In this document: piece after piece, positions 1 to 8,490 of the stretch
How the letters are laid out: every line of letters begins with the position of its first letter
Numbering within the stretch: the stretch's first letter is position 1
Assembly: GCA_020635205.1 (NCBI GenBank)
Contig: JACKAE010000002.1
Span: forward strand, 496,001 to 560,000
DNA: 64,000 bases
Reading direction: 5' to 3'
DNA from: Ignavibacteria bacterium
GTDB taxonomy: Bacteria > Bacteroidota > Ignavibacteria > OLB7
Position numbers and translations under genes: made by a program
The notes under the pieces: model-generated
What the model was told of the DNA's origin: nothing
The model's input: the letters and a program-made list of their open reading frames with translations, nothing else
The model's database searches: none

Positions 1-1186
1 TATCCAGATATCGATAGGCTGTCCAGGCGAGCATTGCTGCTCCAACAGGTAGGATGTTCTCGTCGATTGTGAAGCGGGAGTTGTGGAGTCCGGCAACACA
101 ACCTTGCTCAGGTGTGCCAGCCCCAATCCACCAGAATGTTCCCGGCACTTTTTGCAGGTAGTAGGCAAAGTCTTCTGCTCCCATCATCGGCTCTGCTTGG
201 AACACCTGATTGCTGCCAATCAACTCGCGTGCTCCGCTCCACGCAAACTCCGTTGAAGCCGGATGATTCGAGAGTGCTGGATATCCTTTGCGAATCTCTA
301 ACTCATACTCTGCACCATTGGCTTTGCAAACTCCATCGACGATTTCCTCAATCCGTCTGTGGGCATATTCTCTCCACTCTTCGTTCATTGCTCGCATCGT
401 CCCCTTCATCTTCACGTCGTCTGGAATCACATTTGTTGTGTGCCCTCCCTCAATCATTGTGATGGAGACAACTCCTCTATCGAATGGGTCTAAGTTGCGG
501 CTAACGATTTTCTGTAGGCCAACAACTATCTCGGCTGCGGTCACAATCGGATCAAGCGCAGTGTGCGGGATAGCTGCGTGTCCACTCTTCCCCGTAATCG
601 TAATGTAGAGTTCGTCGGCGGAAGCCATCATCGTGCCGGAGAAGAAGCCCAGTTGGCCAGCCTCACGCAACGGCAGAACGTGCTGTCCGAAAATTGCCTC
701 GACAGGTGGGGATTCCAGTGCTCCCTCGGCAATCATAGCTGGTGCGCCACCCGGTAAAAGTTCCTCGCTTGGCTGCATGAAGAACTTTACTGTTCCGGGA
801 ATCGACTCGCGAATCTCTGAGAGGATCATTGCCGCCCCGAGAGCCATCGCTGTGTGGGCATCGTGTCCGCAGGCGTGCATTACTCCCGGTTTCTGCGAGG
901 CGAAGGGGAGACCTGTCTCCTCGTGAATTGGAAGTGCGTCCATATCGGCTCGCAGTGCAACACAGCCACCATCAGTACCTCCTACCAATTTTCCGAGCAC
1001 TCCAGTTTTAGCTATTGATTTTGTCTCAACGCCAAGTTCATCCAACACCCCTCGTGCCAGAGCCGAAGTTTCATGTTCTTCGTAGGCAAGCTCAGGGTTT
1101 GCGTGGATTGTTCTGCGGATTTCAATCAGACGGCTGTGGTACTTCTGTGCTCGTTGGAGGAAGTCTGTGGCTGTTAGCTTGTTCAT
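1..1186 (-). CDS. M20-family amidohydrolase (hippurate / N-acyl-amino-acid hydrolase type), partial
   Basis: Reading the minus strand from the ATG at 1186 gives an open frame that leaves the window at base 1, so only the last few residues are missing. The protein carries the M20D signatures: HACGHDAHT in the metal-binding loop, an aspartate-bearing ADMDALP segment before it, GGHTTNVIPD in the dimerisation part and MMGAEDFAYY near the C-terminus. Family members are cytoplasmic binuclear-metal hydrolases that remove acyl groups from amino acids or hippurate. The exact substrate cannot be told from sequence. There is no signal peptide. It stands alone, with a 588-base repeat-bearing gap upstream. 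Confidence 0.9.
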   Translation of the reverse strand, partial: MNKLTATDFLQRAQKYHSRLIEIRRTIHANPELAYEEHETSALARGVLDELGVETKSIAKTGVLGKLVGGTDGGCVALRADMDALPIHEETGLPFASQKPGVMHACGHDAHTAMALGAAMILSEIRESIPGTVKFFMQPSEELLPGGAPAMIAEGALESPPVEAIFGQHVLPLREAGQLGFFSGTMMASADELYITITGKSGHAAIPHTALDPIVTAAEIVVGLQKIVSRNLDPFDRGVVSITMIEGGHTTNVIPDDVKMKGTMRAMNEEWREYAHRRIEEIVDGVCKANGAEYELEIRKGYPALSNHPASTEFAWSGARELIGSNQVFQAEPMMGAEDFAYYLQKVPGTFWWIGAGTPEQGCVAGLHNSRFTIDENILPVGAAMLAWTAYRYLD

Positions 1187-1313
1187 TAGTCTCTTGGTCG
1201 TCAGGTTAGAATGTCACGCAATGGGGAAAGGAGTAAATGGATCTTGGGTTTCTTTATAGAGGAGTCCACTCAAGTCTGATAGAGTAATCGAGTGTGTGGA
1301 AACTCTCGGGTAG

Positions 1314-1436
1314 CCCTCACCCCAAACCCCTCTCCTAAGTATTATCCGATCAACCTACTCTTCTGAGAGTGGGAGAGGGGAGCCGGAACTGAGGATATCG
1401 CTCCCCCCCCCGACTTGTAATCGGGGGGGGAGCGAT
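1314..1436 (+). repeat. Dispersed repeat A, copy 1 (double-hairpin element)
   Basis: The element starts with CCCTCACCCC, has a CCCTCTCC / GGGAGAGGGG stem, then GAGCCG, and ends in a second hairpin at 1397-1436 whose arms are runs of C and G around GACTTGTAATC. The same order of blocks is found reversed at 43735-43846. It lies in the 588-base gap between the M20 gene and the 3-hydroxybutyryl-CoA dehydrogenase gene. It has no coding potential. Confidence 0.7.
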
Positions 1437-1564
1437 AGTGCCTATCACATCTGATTTGACAGCTCAATAAAAGAGGTGCAAAGATTGTTCTTTGTGGCTC
1501 TCAGAAGCTGTTTTGAAATTCGATACGATCTATCTGTACGACGAGCTTCTTGAAAGTTCAGACA

Positions 1565-1690
1565 GTCGTGCTGAGGTCTTCCGAAGCATCTCACCGGCAA
1601 AGAACCACCGTGCCTCTCCCTTCCTTACCGTTCTCTCTACTCTTCCTGCGAGACTCTTCGCTTCGCCTTCGGCTATGCTCAGAGTGACAG
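1565..1690. repeat. Dispersed repeat C, copy 1 (CTGAGG..GCATCTCACC and GAGACTCTTC modules)
   Basis: Two short modules lie in the same intergenic gap: one at 1565-1595 ending AAGCATCTCACC and one at 1650-1690 starting GAGACTCTTCGCTTCG and ending CAGAGTGACAG. Both modules reappear at 52634-52740, in the opposite order. They translate into plausible-looking but meaningless peptides, so the short open frame here is not called a gene. The rest of 1187-1774 shows nothing recognisable. Confidence 0.55.
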
Positions 1691-1774
1691 TCTGGTTTCA
1701 GCGCGATTATGCTCCATCGCTACCCAGCATTGTATCTCCGAAACAGCTTTTCAGAGATCAACCAACGTTCTCAC

Positions 1775-2632
1775 TTACTTGCTGTAGTCGTAAAAGCCAC
1801 GTCCGGTCTTGCGACCTAAGTGCCCAGCATCAACCATGCGGCGGAGGAGTGGGCAAGGGCGGTACTTATCGTCACCTAAGTCATTTTGCAAGACCTCCAT
1901 GATAAAGAGGCAAACGTCAAGCCCGATAAAGTCAGCCAGTGCTAACGGTCCCATCGGATGAGCCATGCCGAGCTTCATAACGCTGTCAATATTCTCTGGG
2001 GTTGCCACACCTTCGTGCAGACAGAAGATTGCCTCGTTAATCATTGGCATCAGCACACGGTTGCTAACGAACCCTGCGGAGTCGTTTACTTCCACCGGAG
2101 TTTTGCCGAGAGCCTCGGAAAGTTCTTTTATTGTCTTATAGGTCTTATTGCTCGTATCAATACCACGGACAATTTCCACCAGCTTCATTACAGGGACTGG
2201 GTTGAAGAAGTGCATTCCAATCACTTTGTCCGGGCGTTCGGTAACTCCGGCGAGGCGCGTGATGGAGATTGAACTTGTGTTAGTCGCTAAAATCGCGTTC
2301 TTCTTAGCCGAGGCATCGAGTGTGCGGAACAGATCAGCCTTCACGCCGAAGTTCTCGGTTGCCGCCTCGATAATCAGATCACACTCAGGAACCGAAGATT
2401 TCAGATCCGTTGACTTGTGGATCCTTCCCATTGCCTCAGTTTTCTGTTTCGCCTTCAGTATCCCCTTGTTAACCTGGCGATCCATATTTGCCGAGATCGT
2501 CTGGATACCAGCTTCTATCCGACCCTCGTCAACGTCGACAATCGTGACTCTATAGCCGTTCTGTGCGAAGATGTGGGCAATACCATTCCCCATGGTCCCC
2601 GCTCCGATAATCATTACGTGATTAATACTCAT
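1775..2632 (-). CDS. hbd: 3-hydroxybutyryl-CoA dehydrogenase
   Basis: The 285-residue protein is full length for the single-function family. It has the N-terminal NAD-binding GxGxxG (GAGTMG, residues 10-15), the HFFNPVP block, and the four residues that match the catalytic set of human HAD at a constant offset: Ser120, His141, Glu153 and Asn191. It ends in the usual GRGFYDY tail. It oxidises or reduces 3-hydroxyacyl-CoA with NAD(H) in the cytoplasm. The gene lies 50 bases downstream of a thiolase on the same strand, so the two probably act in consecutive steps of short-chain beta-oxidation or acetoacetyl-CoA reduction. The direction of flux is not readable from sequence. Confidence 0.94.
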   Translation of the reverse strand: MSINHVMIIGAGTMGNGIAHIFAQNGYRVTIVDVDEGRIEAGIQTISANMDRQVNKGILKAKQKTEAMGRIHKSTDLKSSVPECDLIIEAATENFGVKADLFRTLDASAKKNAILATNTSSISITRLAGVTERPDKVIGMHFFNPVPVMKLVEIVRGIDTSNKTYKTIKELSEALGKTPVEVNDSAGFVSNRVLMPMINEAIFCLHEGVATPENIDSVMKLGMAHPMGPLALADFIGLDVCLFIMEVLQNDLGDDKYRPCPLLRRMVDAGHLGRKTGRGFYDYSK

Positions 2633-2682
2633 GAGAAAATGAAAAATTCAAAGTGAAAGATTCAAAAACAGTTGCGATACGT

Positions 2683-3855
2683 TTATAGGTTCTCAACAAT
2701 GATTGCTGTGGCCTCACCACCACCGATGCAGATTGCAGCCAGACCGTACTTTGCGTTCTGCTGCTTCATTGCGTAGAGAAGTGTTGTTAGGATGCGTGCT
2801 CCAGAGGCTCCAATCGGATGTCCGAGTGCCACAGCACCGCCGTTGACGTTTAGTTTCTCGTGTGGGATGTTCAGCGCGTTCTTCGCCGCTAAGGCTACGA
2901 CGGCGAATGCTTCGTTTACCTCGAACAGGTCAATATCGTCAATCGTCATCTTCGCTTTTTCCAGAACGCGATTAATTGCGTCGACTGGAGCCGTTGTGAA
3001 CTCCATCGGAGCTTGTGCGTGGGATGCCTGGGCAACAATCCGAGCCATTGGCTTCAGCCCAAGTTCTGACGCTTTTGCCTCGTCAGCCAAAACCAAGGCG
3101 GCTGCGCCATCGTTAATGTTCGAGGCGTTTGCTGCGGTTACTGTCCCTTCTTTCGTAAAGACTGGCTTTAGCGTTGGAATTTTGTCGAAGACTGTCTTCG
3201 CTGGATCTTCGTCCGTGTCGACAATCGTATCTCCTTTGCGTCCTGCAATTGTCACAGGGACAATCTCATCGGCGAAGCGACCTTCAGCAACAGAGCTTTG
3301 TGCTCGTTTGTAGCTCTCGATAGTGAAGGTATCCTGAGCATCTCGGGGGACGTTGCAGTCGACAGCACACTGGTCAGCAGCTACTCCCATTGCAACGTGA
3401 TCGTAGGCATCGGTCAAACCATCGTGCTGCATCGAGTCGATCAGTTGTCCATCCCCGAACTTATAGCCGAAGCGAGCACCCGGAACTAAGTATGGGGTTT
3501 GGGACATCGACTCCTGTCCACCGGCAACAGCAATTGCAATATCGCCGCAGCGGATCATCTGATCGGCCAACATCACCGACTTCATTCCCGAACCGCAAAC
3601 TTTGCCGACAGTCAGTGTTGGAACGCTGTTTGGAATTCCTGCCTTAATTGCGGCCTGCCGTGCCGGTGACTGTCCCACACCCGCGGTCAGTACATTCCCC
3701 ATCAACACTTCTTCAACTTGGTTCGGCTCAACGTTAGCTCTCTCTAAAGCTGCTTTAATTGCAATTGCTCCAAGCTCTGGAGCTTTCAACGTTGACAAAG
3801 CACCACCGAACGAACCGATTGGCGTTCTGGCGGCGGAAAGAATTACTGTAGACAT
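2683..3855 (-). CDS. Acetyl-CoA C-acetyltransferase (thiolase)
   Basis: The 390-residue protein matches the biosynthetic thiolase family in length and motifs. The acylated nucleophile is Cys87 in KVCGSGMK, the catalytic His346 sits in GHPIGASGAR, and Cys376 sits in CIGGGEATA near the C-terminus. It joins two acetyl-CoA units to acetoacetyl-CoA or runs the reverse cleavage. It is 50 bases upstream of hbd on the same strand, so an operon is likely. There is no separate promoter visible between them. phaA, atoB and thlA are all possible names and sequence alone does not decide among them. Confidence 0.93.
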   Translation of the reverse strand: MSTVILSAARTPIGSFGGALSTLKAPELGAIAIKAALERANVEPNQVEEVLMGNVLTAGVGQSPARQAAIKAGIPNSVPTLTVGKVCGSGMKSVMLADQMIRCGDIAIAVAGGQESMSQTPYLVPGARFGYKFGDGQLIDSMQHDGLTDAYDHVAMGVAADQCAVDCNVPRDAQDTFTIESYKRAQSSVAEGRFADEIVPVTIAGRKGDTIVDTDEDPAKTVFDKIPTLKPVFTKEGTVTAANASNINDGAAALVLADEAKASELGLKPMARIVAQASHAQAPMEFTTAPVDAINRVLEKAKMTIDDIDLFEVNEAFAVVALAAKNALNIPHEKLNVNGGAVALGHPIGASGARILTTLLYAMKQQNAKYGLAAICIGGGEATAIIVENL

Positions 3856-3932
3856 TGATATGTAGATCGTTAGTAGTTAGTGAATTGTCGAATGTTGGTG
3901 TTGGAAGAGGGCTTATGCTATTTCAAGCCATC

Positions 3933-5123
3933 CTACTTCAGTGTAATTCCCTCTTCTTCCCGCACCGTAAGGGGTCGGTTTCCCCTCTCCTGTTCCATCA
4001 TCTCGATAAACTGGCGGAACAAATAGTCCGCATCGTGCGGGCCAGGGCTTGCCTCTGGGTGGTACTGAACGCAGAAGAGGGGAATGTCTTTGTGGCGAAA
4101 ACCTTCGACCGTATTGTCGTTTAAGTTGACGTGGGTTAGCTCTACTGGAAGGTCTTTCATTGAGTCGAGATCGACAGCGAAGCCATGATTTTGTGAGGTG
4201 ATTTCGTTCGCTCCAGTTGCCACTTGCTGAACTGGATGGTTTGCTCCTCGATGCCCAAACTTCAGTTTGTAGGTCTCACCCCCAAGTGCCAGAGCCAAAA
4301 GTTGATGTCCGAGACAAATGCCAAAGATCGGCTTCTTCCCGAGAAGCACTTTGAGATTCTCAACAGCGTAGGTTACCGCATCTGGATCACCAGGGCCGTT
4401 CGAGATGAAGATACCATCTGGGTTCAGGTCGAGAATATCTTCTGGAGGAGTTAATCCCGGCAGAACAGTCAGACGGCAGCCGAAGGAGGAGAGACGTTCG
4501 AGGATGTTATGCTTTACGCCGTAGTCGAGAACCGCTACATGAAATTCTTGTTCAGGGGTGAATGAATTGGTTGAGAGGAGGTAGCCACTCTTGTCACGCG
4601 GTTCCCACTGGTATGCCTCAGCTGTTGTGACGTACGATGTGAGATCCGCTCCCTTCATTGATGGGATTGCCCGCGCCCGCTCGAGCAGTACCTGTTCGTT
4701 CGGCTCGATAGCGGAAATGATTCCCCGCATCGCTCCCTCTTCGCGGAGCGTTCGAACCAACATGCGCGTATCGATTCCTTCGATACCGAGTACGCCATGT
4801 TTGCGGAGATAAACCTCAAGATTTTCCTCGCTTCGCCAGTTGGAGCGAATGCGAGAGAGTTCTCGCACGATCATCCCGGCGGCCTGAACACCCTTCGACT
4901 CAACATCGAAGTTGTTCACACCTACATTTCCCTGATGCGGATAGGTGAACGTGACAATTTGGCCAAAGTAGCTTGGGTCAGTCAAAATCTCCTGATACCC
5001 TGTGATCGACGTGTTGAAGACCACTTCGCCGAGAGCCTCTTGGTCAGTTGCACCAAATCCCCGACCTGTGAAGACCAGGCCATTTTCAAGTACCAGCTTT
5101 GCTGTTGGACGACTGTTAATCAT
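3933..5123 (-). CDS. carA: Carbamoyl-phosphate synthase small subunit
   Basis: The 396-residue protein has the CarA-specific N-terminal half (TGYQEILTDPSY) followed by a class I glutamine amidotransferase. The triad is Cys270 in GICLGHQLL, with His355 and Glu357 in YHPEA. It hydrolyses glutamine and channels ammonia to CarB for carbamoyl phosphate used in pyrimidine and arginine synthesis. carB is not in this window, so the two subunits are encoded apart, or carB lies outside. The start at 5123 is the first ATG of the conserved N-terminus. Confidence 0.96.
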   Translation of the reverse strand: MINSRPTAKLVLENGLVFTGRGFGATDQEALGEVVFNTSITGYQEILTDPSYFGQIVTFTYPHQGNVGVNNFDVESKGVQAAGMIVRELSRIRSNWRSEENLEVYLRKHGVLGIEGIDTRMLVRTLREEGAMRGIISAIEPNEQVLLERARAIPSMKGADLTSYVTTAEAYQWEPRDKSGYLLSTNSFTPEQEFHVAVLDYGVKHNILERLSSFGCRLTVLPGLTPPEDILDLNPDGIFISNGPGDPDAVTYAVENLKVLLGKKPIFGICLGHQLLALALGGETYKLKFGHRGANHPVQQVATGANEITSQNHGFAVDLDSMKDLPVELTHVNLNDNTVEGFRHKDIPLFCVQYHPEASPGPHDADYLFRQFIEMMEQERGNRPLTVREEEGITLK

Positions 5124-5235
5124 GTAGATATGCGATGAGAACCGAACGATCAGGACAAATCAACAGAATCTACGAAGAAGAAGGGGGGGATCAAACCGGG
5201 AGGGCGTAACGGAGAATGAATAAGATATTCGGGGA

Positions 5236-5277
5236 GTGTATGAGTGTGGGAGTTTGAGGGTGTATGAGTGTGGGAGT
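5236..5277. repeat. Short tandem repeat, 18-base unit, two copies
   Basis: The unit GTGTATGAGTGTGGGAGT occurs perfectly at 5236-5253 and 5260-5277, a period of 24 bases, in the 254-base gap between carA and mazG. A third partial GTGGGA follows. There is no coding signal here. It may be replication slippage. Confidence 0.75.
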
Positions 5278-5377
5278 GTATAGGTGGGAATGGTTCTTTG
5301 CTGGAAGAATTCTTTGGGTCTGAACGCAGCCTTTAGATATGCTGCTATCACTATTCCAACTTCCGATTCGCCGACTT

Positions 5378-6193
5378 TCAACTCTCCATCTCGCGTCTCT
5401 TCGCCTCTTCCCACAGTTGATCCATTTCCTGAAGGTCAACTTCCTCGAATTTCTTTCCACGCTCGCGTAATCTCTCTTCCACAAACTGAAATCGACGGAT
5501 AAACTTGTTTGTCGTCCCCTGAAGAGCCTCTTCTGGTTGAATGTCGAGGAAACGGGCGACGTTGACGAGGGAGAAGAGGAGATCACCAAATTCTTCTTCT
5601 AAGCCCTCTCGGTCGGTTCCTGACTCCACTTCGTGGCGGAACTCTCCAACTTCTTCGACAACTTTTTCCCAAACACCGGTAATATCAGGCCAGTCGAACC
5701 CAACCTTTGCAGCTTTTTCCTGAACGCGGGCTGAACGTTGCAGTGCAGGGAGAGCTTTCGGCATTCCGTCGAAGATCGAGGTTCGCCCCTCAGACATCTT
5801 CAACTGCTCCCAATTTCTGGTTACGGTCTCTGAGTCGATTGCCTCACTATCTTCGAAGACGTGGGGGTGGCGGTAGACAAGTTTCTTTGAAATCGTCTGA
5901 ATCACATCTTCCAACTTGAACGCACTTCGTTCCTCGGCCATTACCGACTGCATTACGACGTGGAGGAGAATATCTCCCAGCTCTTTTCGGAACTCGGTGT
6001 CATTCTCATCTGCAATTGCCTCCTTTACTTCGTAGGCCTCTTCGATCAACATAGGGGCAATCGAGGCGTGGGTCTGCTCGCGATCCCACGGACAGTCAAC
6101 CCGAAGTCGACGGACGATAGCAATCAAGTCGTCGAATGTCTCGGTTGGGGGAGAGGCGGAATTCTGTTTGCGGTTTGCGGATGTATCAGGCAT
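5378..6193 (-). CDS. mazG: Nucleoside triphosphate pyrophosphohydrolase MazG
   Basis: The 271-residue protein has two MazG all-alpha modules. The first carries the magnesium-binding EExxE...ExxD signature (EEAYEVKEAI, then ELGDILLH) after the DCPWDREQTH block typical of the family. The second half repeats it in weaker form (EEVGEFRHE, then EEFGDLLFSL). It hydrolyses NTPs and dNTPs to monophosphates and is thought to clean nucleotide pools and affect (p)ppGpp. It overlaps the end of holA by 8 bases, so the two are transcribed and probably translated together. Confidence 0.94.
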   Translation of the reverse strand: MPDTSANRKQNSASPPTETFDDLIAIVRRLRVDCPWDREQTHASIAPMLIEEAYEVKEAIADENDTEFRKELGDILLHVVMQSVMAEERSAFKLEDVIQTISKKLVYRHPHVFEDSEAIDSETVTRNWEQLKMSEGRTSIFDGMPKALPALQRSARVQEKAAKVGFDWPDITGVWEKVVEEVGEFRHEVESGTDREGLEEEFGDLLFSLVNVARFLDIQPEEALQGTTNKFIRRFQFVEERLRERGKKFEEVDLQEMDQLWEEAKRREMES

Positions 6194-7262
6194 GGTTGAA
6201 CGATTCCGATTGGTTTAGCATCAGGTTCTCCCCTTGGACGATAGAGACCAAGAGCATTTGCAAGAGTATGGAGTGGGAGATACGGCTTGTCTTCAACGCA
6301 AGGTCGGCCTCGAGGAGTGCTTCGAAAGCGACGCGAATGCCGGGGAGACCGTAGCGAGAAAGAGCGGAGAGATATTCACTAATAAAGAAGGAGGAGATAC
6401 CGACTTCACGTGCAATCACCTTTGGGTCTTTAAAGCGAGTACGAATCTCCAACAGTCTCCACAAGATTGTGTAGTATCGGGTTAACATTGTCAGAATCAA
6501 CTGCGGAGGTTCTCCTGCGCGGAGCATCCGCTCGGCAATTTCCACAGCAAGTTCCAGCTTCTTCTCACCGAGTGCTTTTTGCAGCTCAAACACATTCCAG
6601 GTTCGCGATGCGCCGACAACGCCCTGCACATCTTCTAACGAGATTTGCGATCGATCTTCAACGAAGGTGAAGAGCTTCTCAATCTCATTGTTGAGAGTCC
6701 GCAGAGATGCGCCAACATAGCTGACAAACATCTCCACTGCCTCAGGCGATATTTTCTTTCCCCGCTCTCCAACCCGTCTGTTCACCCACGAAGGAAGTTC
6801 GCGGTCGTACACTTTCCTGAAGTGAACAGCAGTGCTCCCTTCAATGATCTTATCGTAGGGACTCTTCGGCTTCGCTTTCCCTTTTCCGAGGAAGGCATCG
6901 GTCGTTGCCGTTAGAATTAACGTCGTCGTCTCCAGCGGAGATTCGATATAGTCGAGGAAACCCGACCCATCATCCCCCTTACGTGAGCCAATCGCCCGAT
7001 CCAGATCGCGAAGAACTACCACGCGCCGCTCAGCCATCATCGGGTAGGCTGTCGCCCGTTCAACCACGTCTCTCAGTTGGATTTCCGTTCCGTGAAACTG
7101 GTCGTAGTTAAAACTCTTGGTCGATTCGTCCACCGCAACCGCGAGGAGTGCGTGCAGTGCTTCTTCAATAAGGAACTCTTCTTCACCGAATAGAAAGTAG
7201 AGGGGGGCAATCTGTCCGTTGCGGCGACCTGTCTCGAAGCTGTCTGGTGTTATTACTGGCAT
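6186..7262 (-). CDS. holA: DNA polymerase III delta subunit
   Basis: The 358-residue protein begins with the PLYFLFGEEEFLIEEAL segment, the degenerate P-loop region of HolA, and continues with a divergent AAA+ fold and an alpha-helical C-terminal collar domain (SHSILLQMLL). Delta is the wrench that opens the beta clamp in the clamp loader. It lacks a functional Walker A motif, as expected for delta. The gene is upstream of mazG with an 8-base overlap. Sequence identity is low, as is common for HolA across phyla, but the length and N-terminal motif are persuasive. Confidence 0.85.
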   Translation of the reverse strand: MPVITPDSFETGRRNGQIAPLYFLFGEEEFLIEEALHALLAVAVDESTKSFNYDQFHGTEIQLRDVVERATAYPMMAERRVVVLRDLDRAIGSRKGDDGSGFLDYIESPLETTTLILTATTDAFLGKGKAKPKSPYDKIIEGSTAVHFRKVYDRELPSWVNRRVGERGKKISPEAVEMFVSYVGASLRTLNNEIEKLFTFVEDRSQISLEDVQGVVGASRTWNVFELQKALGEKKLELAVEIAERMLRAGEPPQLILTMLTRYYTILWRLLEIRTRFKDPKVIAREVGISSFFISEYLSALSRYGLPGIRVAFEALLEADLALKTSRISHSILLQMLLVSIVQGENLMLNQSESFNHA

Positions 7263-7542
7263 CTATGCGGGCAGTAGAATTGAATCTCACGAAAATTTCA
7301 CGGAACAATATACGTAACGATTGCCGCTCAAGGGGGTAGAGTAGATATCGTTGATTGAACTCCAGCACGAAATCAAGTATCTGTTACATCAGATCAGCCG
7401 GTCGTCACGATACCCAATGAATAAACGTTTACTGCTTGCTTTTCAGGGTCGCTTGGTGTATCATTGTAGGAACCTGACGATAGCCACTTCGTCAGAATCA
7501 CCATCTATCCTGAAGGGGATAATACCAACTGTCGAGGTCGCT

Positions 7543-7938
7543 ATGAAACACTCAGGCCACAACCATGCTTTTCCTGTCGTGATGCTGATCCTTGCCCTGC
7601 TCTTCGCATTTGTTCCGAGAACTTCGAGTACGCACGTTGAGGGGGAGAAGAAAAAAGCAGTCTACCCGAACCCATTCACGATTGGAACAACCTTCGAACT
7701 TACCGTTCCGCGCGAAGCAAAGATCAAGATCGATGTCTATAACATTCGTGGGCAGCACGTTCAAAACCTGTTCGGTGGCGAGACAGGAGAACTTCACCAA
7801 GCTGTTGAGAACCATCCTGTTCAGTGGGATGGGAAGGATAAGTATGGAGTTCCAGTGCCTGCCGGTATTTATGTCTGCGTTCTCGTTTCTGAAAGTATTA
7901 TCGTTAAGAGTGTGAAAGTGGTAAAAATCGACGGGTAG
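7543..7938 (+). CDS. Small exported FlgD-like / T9SS-tail protein, copy 1
   Basis: The 131-residue protein has a basic start, a hydrophobic signal segment (about residues 11-26) and then almost nothing but a FlgD-Ig or T9SS-tail fold: YPNPF, DVYNIRGQHVQNL, WDGKD and VPAGIY, which are the landmarks of that beta-sandwich. I chose the ATG at 7543 because a GAGG precedes it and the signal peptide starts there; the frame is open further upstream. Most such domains are C-terminal sorting tags on larger proteins, so a free-standing one is unusual. The next gene is a clear paralogue. The function is unknown. Confidence 0.75.
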   Translation: MKHSGHNHAFPVVMLILALLFAFVPRTSSTHVEGEKKKAVYPNPFTIGTTFELTVPREAKIKIDVYNIRGQHVQNLFGGETGELHQAVENHPVQWDGKDKYGVPVPAGIYVCVLVSESIIVKSVKVVKIDG

Positions 7939-7976
7939 CCTACTATCCCCAAACTTTTTTGTCTGCATTAAGAACT

Positions 7977-8378
7977 ATGAAATATTCAAATCGAAGCAGT
8001 GCTCTACCAGCCGTAACACTCATCCTTGCATTTCTCTTTGGGTTCGTGCCGAGGACAACGTATACGCACGATGATTCTCAGGAGAGGAAAGAGGCATATC
8101 CGAATCCGTTTAAGGAGGGAGAGTCGGTCTTTTTCCAACTCACTGTCCCTCGCGAGACGAAGATCAAGATCGATGTCTACAACATTCGTGGTCAGCATAT
8201 TCGGAATCTGCTGGGGGGAGCAACTGGAGAACTTCACCAAGCGGTGGAGAATGAGAACATTGAGTGGGATGGAAAAGATAGCTACGGAGCCTATGTGCCA
8301 GCCGGCATCTACATTGGGGTTCTGGTCTCCGAGGGGATCAGCGTTAAGAGTGTCAAAGTAGTGAAGGTCGACAAATAA
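7977..8378 (+). CDS. Small exported FlgD-like / T9SS-tail protein, copy 2
   Basis: The 133-residue protein is a tandem paralogue of the gene at 7543, with the same signal peptide plan (FVPRT just before the mature part), the same YPNPF start and shared blocks such as KIKIDVYNIRGQH and GELHQAVEN. The ATG at 7977 is preferred to the in-frame TTG at 7959. Only 38 bases separate the two genes, so they form a pair likely transcribed together and ended by the terminator at 8466-8490. The function is unknown; a small outer-surface or periplasmic beta-sandwich is the reasonable picture. Confidence 0.75.
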   Translation: MKYSNRSSALPAVTLILAFLFGFVPRTTYTHDDSQERKEAYPNPFKEGESVFFQLTVPRETKIKIDVYNIRGQHIRNLLGGATGELHQAVENENIEWDGKDSYGAYVPAGIYIGVLVSEGISVKSVKVVKVDK

Positions 8379-8465
8379 AAACTTGTTCAGGTCTTTCGGG
8401 TAAGTTCGTTGGAGATTCTGTTAACAATCTTCAGGAAAAGAGAACCATGAAAGTTTAGGACTGCG

Positions 8466-8490
8466 AGCCGGGTTATTCCCGGCTTTTTTT
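8466..8490 (+). terminator. Rho-independent terminator overlapping the 3' end of lnt
   Basis: AGCCGGG, a TTATT loop, CCCGGCT and a run of T form a 7-bp stem with a T tract on the plus strand. It ends the pair of small exported-protein genes. The stem includes the stop codon of the convergent lnt gene (8473-8475), so this sequence serves both strands. Confidence 0.85.

Noticed and set aside
1403..1430. Poly-C then poly-G runs as an assembly error
   Set aside because: The runs are the two arms of a hairpin, and a second hairpin with a shared CCCGACT core occurs in the other copy of repeat A, so they are probably real, although run lengths (9 C, 8 G) may be off by one.
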